Shown here: piece by piece, positions 10,839 through 20,944 of the stretch
Position numbering within the stretch: the first letter of the stretch is position 1
How the letters are laid out: each line of letters starts with the position of its first letter
DNA from: Phlebotomus papatasi
Lineage: Eukaryota > Arthropoda > Insecta > Diptera > Psychodidae
Assembly: GCF_024763615.1 (NCBI RefSeq)
Contig: NC_077223.1
Location: 54,436,627-54,500,626 of the forward strand
Direction of reading: 5' to 3'
Length of the DNA stretch: 64,000 nucleotides
The notes under the pieces: model-generated
Database searches by the model: none
Told to the model about the DNA's origin: nothing
The model's input: only the letters and a program-made list of their open reading frames with translations
Program-made: the position numbers and the translations under genes

Positions 10839-12292
10839 TTAGGTGAGATTCTTAATAATCTCACCTACTATAATCCTAACAAAATTTCATGTCGTCCGAT
10901 CGAGCTCAAACTTGACCCAAAATGTGTTTCAGCACTTCCTGATCACGAATATATATGTGGCTAATAATATGTGGCTTTGGAGCTTAATAGCTCCTAAACT
11001 AAAAGAGATATCGACTTGCGGTTTTCGGCAAAGGTTATATATCGGGTGAAAATTGCAACTTGGTGCATAGACCCCCCACCCCCCACCCCTCCATCTGCCA
11101 TTTTGAATACCACCCTTTTTTTGTTTTCTCAATAGCCCAGCCCCTATGGCATCGATCGTGCTCAAATTTTAGTATGTTATAGCTGGGCCTTAGGGCTTTC
11201 CATCAATACCAAACTTAAGGTCCCCACGCCCCCCCCCCCTGACCCTAGCTATAAGGGTCCAAAAGAAATTTTGCCTTTTTGGTTTCGTCTCGATGAGCAC
11301 TTTCAGATGGAAGTTCAAAAATTCATCACAGGTGGCGCTGCGATAGCGTCAAAATTCATCGCAATTCAAACTATTTTTTCTCAAAAACGGCATTGTGCAA
11401 GTTAATGAAATTTTAGTATGTTGTAGTCCAGTCTAGGACGTTTCCAAAATGGTGCAAATGTGCACTGTGGTTAAAACAGAACCGGGGATATGAGGTGTCA
11501 AAGTTCACAAAATTCAAAAAATCATATCTCCGGTTCTATGTGACCGATTTTGATGTGTGAGGGCTTAAACGAAAGATCTCACCAAATGCTACAACTTACT
11601 AGAACATTTGAACTTCGTGAGACCAACACCAGGGGCGCCACAGTCGAGAAACCAATTTCAATATCACATAACCTCTATTATATCGACTGTCACTGAACCG
11701 ATTTTGATGATTACTTCGACATAATTGTAGAGAACATTTGTCTCTATATTTCGTCCATACATCATTTTTGATCAGATAATGCGATCTGTCCGATTTTGCC
11801 GTTTAAGTGTGAAAAAAATTGATTATTCCCATAATAACGCTTTGAAACCACTCAGATGCCAATTTGACTACTTCTTCTCGACCAAGACACTTAAAATAGG
11901 GTTTTAAATGGAAAGTCTCACAAAAACAACAATTCTTTGATATAGTTGAAGTTCATCAAATGAACACTTGGGGCGCTCTGGTCGAAAAAACGAGTTAAGA
12001 ATAAAAAAAACCTCGCTTATCTTGGCTTCTGAGCAACCAATAACATCACGTTCTTTTGCAAAGTTATAGAGAACATTCTGGTCTACATTTCACCCATATA
12101 TCACTTTTCTGTCACTCCATCCAAATCTTTGATATTTTGGTTTAAATACAAAATTTGTATAATTTCACGAATTTGATTCAAGATAACTGAATGGCGTACC
12201 CCAACTTCAGCTCTATATCGAATTTGCATGCATTTCGAGTTAGCTCACATTAAGAATCTCACCTACATAAGCCGGTTAGGATTATCTGTCTC
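10839..12292 (-). mobile_element. Helitron-like family copy with internal deletion
   Basis: 1454 bp in reverse orientation, from TTAGGTGAGATT to the diverged 5' end CTGTCTC. About 370 bp corresponding to one and a fraction modules is missing near 11270, where the TATAAGGGTCC phrase jumps straight to CTTTTTGGTTTCGTC. The GGCC tract is also missing. It is more diverged than the full-length copies. Confidence 0.83.
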
Positions 12293-12389
12293 TTTTATGA
12301 GTCAGACGTCAGACATGTGCAAGGAAGCGTCAAAATTTCTACTTTCCACTCCCAGGGAGCACTTTTCACAATAATCTTTGCGTTTCAGA

Positions 12390-12610
12390 CGATTTCTGAG
12401 CCTAAATGGTTAGAGATAGAGATTTCTTGGGACCACCAACATTTCTCTCATTTACCCTCCCCCCACCAACCACCCCTTCTTATCCCATCCAAAATCATGT
12501 TTTTTAGGATTAACTCAAAAAGAGATCGTGAGATTGTTTTTTATTTTATTTTTGGAAATGTTTTGGAAATTACCCAGGGTAATACTTCACCCGTACGAAA
12601 ATACCGTTGA
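12390..12610. repeat. diverged copy of repeat family B
   Basis: Shares the order of phrases with 33735-34155: GAGCCTAAA-GGT-AGA, a C-rich CCCTCCCCCC block, CATGTTTTTT-GGATT, then a GAAATGTTTTGGAA region and CGAAAATACC. No coding content. Confidence 0.45.
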
Positions 12611-13237
12611 ATCATTCCTATAACAAATTTTTATCCGAAATTCAATTAAGGTAAGAGAAGTATATATCGGCCATGTACCTTGTATCGGCCAGCTTGCAGA
12701 AGATATCGGCCACCAAGATAAAAATGAATATTTAAAAATTACTAACTATACGTTTTACCAATTATCTAATACAAAATATATTACGTTTGTTCATATATGA
12801 TCTTCTGAATTAAGTTTTTCGTCGCCTTTTTAACAAAATATAATTATTCATTTAATTTATTAAATCACTGTATCGGAGTCTTAATCAAAAAGTAGCCATT
12901 TCTCAAATTCTTATGATTTTATACTATAGAATTTCAGTGACACAAAATAAGGAATTATACCTTATTTAAATTATTTACGAAAATGTCTGAATAAAAAAAA
13001 TACTACTCAATTATTCTACTTTTAGTATCAGAACACTTTTTAATTGTCTCGCTACGCATAATTATAATTAATTTGTTAATTGAGAGGAAGTACGTTTTGT
13101 TCCAAGTACAGAGCTCACCGGCCATTTTTCATCGCATTTCGATGTCATGTTCGCGAGCAGTTGAGGTTATGTCGGTAATGTTTTTGTTGTGAAAAAGGAT
13201 TTCCTCAGTGTGAATTTCGCATTTTATTAATGTTAAA

Positions 13238-13358
13238 CATCTTGAAGGAGGTCTTTTAGAAACTGCAATATCAGAGAAAAGATTGAAAAATGACGGCACG
13301 AAAATCTTCTTGAAAATGACTGCAAAGTATGGAGTGTCCAGAATGATCCTGACCGTGG
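13238..13358 (+). pseudogene. Psq-type helix-turn-helix remnant
   Basis: The open frame reads LLETAISEKRLKN ... KMTAKYGVSRMIL, matching the general pattern of pogo-family Psq domains (an A-I helix, then A-x-K-Y-G-V-S-R-x-x-L). It is cut by the palindromic insertion starting at 13359. The frame after that insertion is too altered to follow confidently. Confidence 0.45.
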
Positions 13359-13712
13359 TGTCACATATAAGATTAATATTAATATTAAGAAAAGCCGGAG
13401 AGAGAGGTATATATATGCACAATTTCAAATGGAATATCACGTGTGTTAGAAAGAGTACACTCTAGTGGATTAATACGATGAGTAAGATATTACTGTTCGT
13501 ATTAATTGATTTCTGAATCGTATTACAGGCACACGAGCAATTTTCCATACGTGCCAACTGTGATTCGGTCAGTTTTCGAGCTATGTAGTGCTGCCAACTT
13601 CGTACGCAGAGGGGAAATGTGAGAGAGAAGCAAGATAAAACAATTGCTATCTTTTTTTGCCATTCTCGCAGTTCAGAAAGTATTAATCTTAATATTAATC
13701 TTATATGTGACA
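13359..13712. mobile_element. 354-bp element with TGTCACATATAAG termini
   Basis: Inverted termini TGTCACATATAAGATTAAT at both ends (about 30 bp, rich in ATTAATATTAA). It interrupts the HTH remnant of the surrounding element. No target duplication could be fixed with certainty and no protein is visible. Confidence 0.6.
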
Positions 13713-13856
13713 TGGCCATGAATGATAAACTTTCCGGAAAGCAGGGAAATCACTGGTAAGCTTGTACTAAGTAAGCTTGTGAACCGGAGGATCGTGAATC
13801 AAGCCGAAACTGGATTTCTTATCCTTAAGTCCGAGCTCCAGGATTGGATCAAAAAT

Positions 13857-13885
13857 AGGTGTGATTATGAAAGAATTACACCTAA
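13857..13885 (+). mobile_element. 3'-end hairpin of a related Helitron-like family
   Basis: AGGTGTGATT pairs imperfectly with AATTACACCT around a short loop, followed by AA and then T. The sequence is nearly identical to 44308-44336, including flanking ATA. An AACCGGAGGATCG phrase lies about 85 bp upstream. Probably a short truncated copy whose 5' limit is uncertain. Confidence 0.5.
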
Positions 13886-14361
13886 TATAGTGAAAATGAG
13901 AGGATGCAGACAACCTTCACTAAAAATCTCCCTGGAAAGTGCTAAAAAGTGGTCCTGATGGTTGGGTTCTGGTAAGGGATGGATGTCAGAGAGTGTTTCT
14001 TCGAGTACAACGTAATCAATTAGAAAAATATTCAAATTTATGATATTTTTTTTTGGGTTTTATTTTCCGGCCGATGCCTGCTACACTCCTGGCCGGTATC
14101 TTCCTCATCTGCTTTTATATGGCCGATGCAATATGCGCAGTGCATGATTGCAATTTTACCATTTTTTTAACTAATTTCTCCAAATAGTAAGAAATCAAAT
14201 GTTGATATATAGATAAATGTAATACTGGAGTTCCAATTGGCATATTTTAGAATGTCAAAAACTGGCTTATATCATTCATTTTAAGCGAATTATGGAGTAT
14301 TTTTCTTAACTGGCCGATACATACTTCCCTTACCTTATATTCAATTATATTATGCCCAACA

Positions 14362-14650
14362 CACAATAACTTTTGTTTGTAAACATGTTTTCAAAATTTC
14401 CTATGAGAGTGAAGGAGATGACTAGATCTAGATCTCACTCAGTCTCATTGAAATGTCAAAAACATGTTTACAAAACAAATGTTATTGTGCGCCAGGCATT
14501 ACTCTTAAGGTATTATGACCAGCGCACAATAACTTTTGTTTGTAAACATGTTTTCAAAATTTCCCATGCGAATGAGCGAGATCACTAGATCTAGATCTCA
14601 CTCACTCTCATTGAAATGTCAAAAACATATTTACTAAACAAAAGTTGTTA
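14362..14650. repeat. two tandem copies of a ~127-bp palindromic MITE
   Basis: Copies at 14362-14489 and 14525-14650. Each has inverted ends CACAATAACTTTTGTTTG and a central ACTAGATCTAGATCTCACTC. The spacer between them repeats GCGC/GCCAGGCATTA-type sequence. The second copy's right end is degraded (GTTGTTA). Confidence 0.75.
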
Positions 14651-14834
14651 GGCATTGGGCATTATGGGCAATGTTTTGAGTAAATAGCTTAAAACTGTAC
14701 CTGTAAACAGTAAAGGATGCGAAAGTACTTTTGAATGTGCTTATGTCATCTCTTTTGCATAAGTAATTTTCAAACTTCAAAGATGATTTTGTAAATTATA
14801 TCATGGCAGGAAAATTGTTACTATAATCTAAAAG

Positions 14835-15714
14835 GGACAGATAATCCTAACCGGCTTATGTAGGTGAGATTCTTAACGTGAGCTAACTCGGAGTGCATGC
14901 AAATTCGATTTAGAGCTGAAGTTGGGAGACGCCATTCAGTTATCTTGAATCAAATTCGTCAAATTATACAAATTTTGTATTTAAACCAAAATATCAAGGA
15001 TTTGGAAAAACTGGCACAAAAGTAATATATGGGTGAAATGTAAACCAGAATGTTCTCTATAATTTTCCTATAGAACATGATCTCATCGATTACTCAGAAG
15101 CCAAGATAAGCAAGTTTTTTTGTTTCTTAACTCGTTTTTTCGACCAGAGCGCCCCAAGTGTTCATTTGATGAACTTCAACTATATCAAAGAATTGTTGTA
15201 TTTTATGAGACTTTCCATTTAAACCCCTATTTTAAGTGTCTTGGTGGAGTAGAGGCAGTCAAATTGGCATCTGAGTGATTTCAAAGCGTTATTATGGGAA
15301 AATCAATTTTTTCACACTTAAACGGCAAAATCGGAGTGATAGCGTAGTCTGAGCGGAAAATGATGTATGGACGAAATGTAGAGACAAATGTCCTCTACAA
15401 TTATGTCGAAGTAATTATCAAAATCGGTTCAGCGACAGTTGAGATAATTGAGGTTATGTGATATTGAAATTGGTTTTTCGACTGTGGCGCCCCTGGTGTT
15501 GGTCCCACGAAGTTCAAATGTTCTAGAAAGTTGTAGCATTTGGTGAAATCTTTCGTTTAAGCCCTCATTCATCAAAATCGGTCACATAAAACCGGAGATA
15601 TGATTTTTTGAATTTCGTGAACTTTGACCCCTCATATCTCCGGTTCTATTGAAACCACAGCGCACATACGCACCATTTTGGAAACGTCCTAGACTTGGCT
15701 ACAACATACTAAAA
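14835..15714 (+). mobile_element. Helitron-like host copy, 5' part
   Basis: The first 880 bp of a copy that resumes at 17536 after a nested insertion. The break is at ACTAAAA|TTTCATT, a phrase intact in other copies (for example 27957-27970). Confidence 0.9.
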
Positions 15715-17535
15715 GGGACAGATAATCCTAACCGGCTTATGTAGGTGAGATTCTTAACGTGAACTAGCTCGGAGTGCATGCAAATTCGATTTAGAGCTGA
15801 AGTTGGGAGACGCCATTCAGTTATCTTGAATCAAATTCGTGAAATTATACAAATTTTGTATTTAAACCAAAATATCAAGGATTTGGATGAACTGGCACAA
15901 AAGTAATATATGGGTGAAATGTAAACCAGAATGTTCTCTATAATTTTCCTATAGAACATGATCTCATCGATTACTCAGAAGCCAAGATAAGCGAGGTTTT
16001 TTCTTTCTTAACTCGTTTTTTCATCCAGAGTGCCCCAAGTAGTCATTTGTTGAGCTTCAACTATTTCAAAGAATTGTTGTATTTTGTTGGACTTTCCATT
16101 TAAAACCCTATTTTAAGTGTCTTGGTGGAGTAGAGGCAGTCAAATTGGCATCTGAGTGATTTCAAAGCGTTATTATGGGAAAAATCAATTTTTTTCACAC
16201 TTAAACGGCAAAATCGCAGGGATAGCGTAGTCTGAGTGGAAAATGATGTATGCACAAAATGTAGAGACAAATGTCCTCTACAATTATGTCGAAGTAATCA
16301 TCAAAATCGGTTCAGCGACAGTCGAGATAATTGAGGTTATGTGATATTGAAATTGGTTTCTCGACTGTGGCGCCCCTGGTGTTGGTCCCACGAAGTTCAA
16401 ATGTTCTAGTAAGTTGTAGCATTTGGTGAGATCTTTCGTTTAAGCCCTCATTCATCAAAATCGATCACATAGAACCGGAGATATGATTTTTTGAATTTTG
16501 TGAATTTTGACCCCTCATATCTCCGGTTCTGTTTTAACCACAGCGCGCTTACGCACCATTTTGGAAACGTCCTAGACTGGACTACAACATACTAAAATTT
16601 CATTAACTTGCACAATGCCGTTTTTGAGAAAAGTGACTTTGAATTTCGATGAATTTTGACGCTATCACAGCGCCACCTGTGGTGACTTTTTGAACTTCCA
16701 TCTGAAAGTGCTCATCGAGGCGAAACCAAAAAGGTAAAATTTAGGTCGCTATGTTAATTAGAACCGGAGATAGAGGCCGGTCAATGTTCGAACTTTGACC
16801 CCTTATAGCTCGGGTCAGGGGTTATGGATCGACTTAAGGTTTTTTTTGTTTGATAGGTATAATCAACGGCTACAACATACTAAATTTTCAGCCCGATGCA
16901 CAATGGAATTTTTGAGTTATTCAACTTTTAAGATTTAAAAATTTTCTTTTTAAAAAAAGCGCCCGTAGCGGTGGTTTTATGAACTTGCGATGTTAGAAGG
17001 AGAAGTGGCATTTCACGAGAGCTTTCCAAAAAGCTCTCACTTTTTAAATTCTGACAATTAGAACCGGAGTTATGCCCATTTTAAGAAATTTTTTTTGGAC
17101 CCTTATTGCTCGGGTCAGGGGGGTCGGGGACCTTAAGTTTGGTATTGATGGAAAGCTCTAAGGCCCAGCTATAACATACTAAAATTTGAGTCCGCTGAAT
17201 GCCATAGGGGCGGAGCTATTGAGAAAACAAAAAAAGGGGGGTCTTCAAAATGGCGGAAGAAGGGGTGGGGGGTGGGGGATCTATGCACCAAGTTGCAATT
17301 TTCACCCGATATATAACCTTTGCCGAAAACCGCAAGTCGATATCTTTTTTAGTTTAGGAGCTATTAAGCTCCAAAGAGCGGCCGGCCGGCCGGCCGGCCG
17401 GGAACGTAACTTAGCCACATATATATTCGGAATAAGGAAGTGGCGAAACACATTTTGGCCAAATTTGAGGTCGATCGGACGACATGAAATTTTGTTAGGA
17501 TTATAGTAGGTGAGATTGTTAAGAATCTCACCTAA
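15715..17535 (+). mobile_element. Helitron-like family, reference full-length copy (nested)
   Basis: 1821 bp with exact ends defined by the host copy on both sides: GGGACAG...CACCTAA between A and T, no target duplication. Subterminal inverted repeats ATAATCCTAAC (15722-15732) and GTTAGGATTAT (17494-17504). The 3' hairpin AGGTGAGATT/AATCTCACCT (17508-17533) has a 6-nt loop and ends two bases before the terminus. The GGCC tract is at about 17378-17402. An internal hairpin has 16-bp stem AGAACCGGAGATATGA (16471-16486, 16515-16530). Five diverged internal modules are visible. CTRR-type 3' end (CTAA), A/T target and no duplication are Helitron hallmarks. The near-terminal hairpin, subterminal inverted repeats and tandem tract recall Helentron-derived HINE/DINE-1 elements. 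The 5' GGGACAG is not the canonical TC. No Rep/helicase is encoded, so it would move in trans. Confidence 0.88.
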
Positions 17536-18488
17536 TTTCATTAACTTGCACAATGCCATTTTTGAGAAAAATGATTTTGAATTTCGATGAATTTTGACGC
17601 TATCGCAGCGCCACCTGTGGTGACTTTTTGAACTTCCATCTGAAAGTGCTCATCGAGACGAAACCAAAAAGGTAAAATTTATGTCGATATGTTAATTAGA
17701 ACCGGAGATAGAGGCCGGTCAATGTTCGAACTTTGACCCCTTATAGCTCGGGTCAGGGGTTATGGATCGACTTAAGGTTTTTTTTTTTGTTTGATAGGTA
17801 TAATCAACGGCTACAATATACTAAAATTTCAGCCCGATTGCATAAGGAATTTTTGAGTTATTTAACTTTTAAGATTTAAAAATTTTCTTTTTAATAATAG
17901 CGCCCCTAGCGGTGGTTTTATGAACTTGCGATGTTAGAAGAGGAAGTGGCATTTCACGAGAGCTTTCCAAAAAGCCCTCATTTTTTAAATTCTGACAATT
18001 AGAACCGGAGTTATGGCCATTTTAAAAAATTTTTTTTGGACCCTTATAGCTCGGGTCAGGGGGTGGGGGGACCTTAAGTTTGGTATTGATGGAAAGCTCT
18101 AAGGCCCAGCTATAACATACTAAAATTTGAGCCCGATCGATGCCATAGGGGCGGAGCTATTGAGAAAAAAAAGGGGGGTCTTCAAAATGGCGGAAGGAGG
18201 GGTGGGGGGTGGGGGGTCAATGCACCAAGTTGCAATTTTCATGCGATATATAACCTTTGCCGAAAACCGCAAGTCGATATCTTTTTTAGTTTAGGAGCTA
18301 TTAAGCTCCAAAGAGCGGCCGGACGGCCGGCCGGACGGCCGGCCGGCCGGCCGGGAACGTAACTTAGCCCCCCATATATTCGTGATCAGGAAGTGGCGAA
18401 ACACATTTTGGCCAAGTTTGAGCGCGATCGGGGGACATGAAATTTTGTTAGGATTATAGTAGGTGAGATTGTTAAGAATCTCACCTAA
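17536..18488 (+). mobile_element. Helitron-like host copy, 3' part
   Basis: 953 bp completing the copy begun at 14835 (1833 bp in total). It contains the GGCC/GGAC tract at about 18317-18354, the GTTAGGATTAT repeat and the 3' hairpin ending CACCTAA, then T. Confidence 0.9.
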
Positions 18489-18502
18489 TATTTCCCAGCC
18501 CA

Positions 18503-18531
18503 CTGAGGAAGACCCATACCAAGGGTTGAAA
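18503..18531 (+). ncRNA. possible degenerate hammerhead-ribozyme core
   Basis: CTGAGGA, then a short potential stem (ACCC/GGGT), then GAAA. This is the same order as the stronger hammerhead-like motifs in the Penelope-like element (CTGATGA-stem-GAAA). Context is weak: it directly follows a Helitron-like 3' end and no PLE coding sequence is adjacent. The flanking GAGC/AGCTTTGG phrase resembles PLE ends. Confidence 0.25.
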
Positions 18532-20546
18532 GCTTTGGAGCAAAATTTCGAGTTTTAATTAAGGAAAAAGCTGCCCCTGACGAACACCGGAAGATTTGAA
18601 TCCAGATAAAACTTTCGTCTAATATATGTAGAAACCTTGAACATTTCCCCAATTTATCACATGTTTGTTTCACAAAGTGAGGTATCATGTAAATTAGTGC
18701 CTCAATTTGATTAATTGTTCGATATATGGATTGCAGCAAGTGAAATGCTTGATTTTTTTTTTGACTTGGGTCTGGTAAAAAAATTCCATTGGTGATAGAT
18801 AGCTTAAATCTTCCGTCAAGATCAAACAAGTGATTAAATAGAGAGTGAGAAGTAAAAATCGACGTAAATTTCAACGTATTTCGGGCATCCGGCCAGATTT
18901 CTCTTCAAAATCTTTTGCTCTCGAATTATTCAACATGAATCTAATTTTATTTTTTCCTCTTATTACCACCAACGTGTGGCTAAATTGGAAAAATGGGTCA
19001 TTTGCATTCACCTACGCAATTTAGTTTTGCAAGCCTTGTCTTGAGATTGAGACAGGCTTTACGCGCCTTTTTTCCCACCATTGAGCACTGATTGATTTGT
19101 GTAGTAAAAAGAGTAAAAATGGCACGAGACAATCACGAGAGACAAATTCATGTGAGTTCAAAATCCGTTGCTTTGGAACATGAATTTCTCTAACCATAAG
19201 TCATATGCTGGTTGAGCAAGAGGTGTGTCTTTATACAGAACTTTAGTGGCCTTTCGATGAAACTCGTATTTGATGTTGCATCAGCCTTAAAGGAGAAGAG
19301 TAATATATTTTTCTATATGTTTGCGTGAATTCACAAGTGTAATTTAAGCTGCAAGAATGTTGAGAGAGGTACAAAATAATCAATATAAGAGAGCACAAGA
19401 GAGAATTCCCCTCTTGGAAGCCAAATATATATAATAACCTCACCGGTCTTTCAATGTATGCGAATTTGTGAAGAAAGCCGGCAAAATGTTGCGTCATGCA
19501 ATAAAAGCACCATGACCTCTACGGCAAAATCTTGCTTTAGGTCTGGTTTAACCACGTGGTGACCACACTTAGAGAATAGCATCACAAGCCACAGCGACTG
19601 TTTTATTTTCTGCATTTTTTTTTATCCTGTTAAAAATTCAAGCTGGAAGAGCGTCATTTTTTATTCCTAACAAACATACCATGTTACTTTAAAATAAACA
19701 TTAAATTTACTGAATTTATGACGTTGCTTGATGGACCTAGTTGACACCTTCTATCCCGATCTTATCGGAAAGTATAATCCATCAGTCTCAACATCGATTT
19801 TTCTCCGAAGTAAGACAGACACGTGATTCCAAAATGCGCTTCCAGAGTGAAAATTTCATTCACATTCTTGCCTACATTGCTTCTAAATAGGGGAAAAGAG
19901 AGGAAAACAGAGAGAGAATCTCGTCACGAAAATCGATTTTCATGAGAGAAGGTGTAATTGGAAGAGGCGGAATCACAACTACCTCAAGCTTCAAAAAGGT
20001 GATTCATTTTCCTGGTTTTTACCCTGTAATAAATAGGGTTAATAGCACTGAGAAAAAAGAGGTTATCGAAATAAGAAATTGTCTGACCAAATACTCAAGT
20101 AAGGTATTATTGGATAATCCTACAAATTCAAATTTGAAATTATGAAAATAAGTGGGACAGATATAAGATTTTTTTAAATTAAAAGTTGATCCAGATTTTG
20201 CTTAAGATTTTTTCTTTGAAAAAACTTTCAGTCAATGAATCAAAAGCCAATCCAAAGAAATGTTTTTTTTTAGATTTGCTTTAGATAAATTTTAAAAGTC
20301 TCGTATAACAACTCCGGTAAAATGGCAAGTAAATTTATAATGTACAATACGATTCCGGATGTGCCAATATAGACAAATTAAAAAAAAACTTTTGGAAAAA
20401 TAAGTAAAATTTAAGGGTTAAAATATAATGAGGGTAAGTTATAATTACTACCACTTTAAAACAGCAACGATACTTTTTCCGATGCACTTCTGACACTGCC
20501 CGCCTTTTGCGTAAATTGGCATTCCGGACAAACCGTTACTGTATTA
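18532..20546. other. no gene recognised
   Basis: The longest open stretch is minus-strand 18485-18874 (129 codons). It runs antisense across the possible PLE-like motif, has no recognisable domain, and its stop lies at the Helitron-like border. I treat it as chance. Confidence 0.4.
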
Positions 20547-20944
20547 TCACACTTGCACATTAAAATTTTAATATGATTCACATTAATTGTCGCTGGTCAG
20601 AGTCCAAATGTGCAATTTGTGTGTTTGAAGTTTGAATCATTTTATATTCAAAATTTGATCTATTTGTTGATAAAAAGGTAGACTTGACCCGCAAAATTTG
20701 ATATAAATTGATTTATAGCATTAATGCGAAAAAAATAATGCGATTTTCTCTTTAATTTTTTAATGTGAAAAATATTTATGCTTTAGGTAAATTTAAACTT
20801 ATTTTTGCAGGCCAAGTCCACTTCTTTATCAATAAATAGAAAAACCCCAAATATTAAGTGACTCAAAGACACAAATAACATATTTGGACGCTCACAAGCT
20901 ACAATTAATGTGAATCACATTAAAATTTTAATGTGCAAGTGTGA
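20547..20944. mobile_element. 398-bp element with ~45-bp terminal inverted repeats
   Basis: Both ends begin TCACACTTGCACATTAAAAT, and the inverted match continues through TTCACATTAATTGT with one mismatch. TA flanks it at 20545-20546 and 20945-20946, so a TA target is possible, though the flanks also extend the palindrome. Non-coding MITE. Confidence 0.75.

Larger units (their letters stand above)
12649..14335 (+). mobile_element. TA-flanked element with pogo-like HTH remnant and nested insertions
   Basis: 1687 bp. The left terminus is AGGTAAGAGAAGTATATATC and the right terminus is its imperfect inverted copy (AGGTAAGGGAAGTATGTATC). TA flanks it at 12647-12648 and 14336-14337. GGCCGAT/ATCGGCC phrases recur in both subterminal regions. 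The interior holds a Psq-like peptide remnant, a 354-bp palindromic insertion and a hairpin resembling the Helitron-like 3' end. Confidence 0.68.

Noticed and set aside
18485..18874. 129-codon minus-strand ORF
   Set aside because: No domain, and its 3' end coincides with a Helitron-like terminus. It runs antisense to a possible PLE-like motif.
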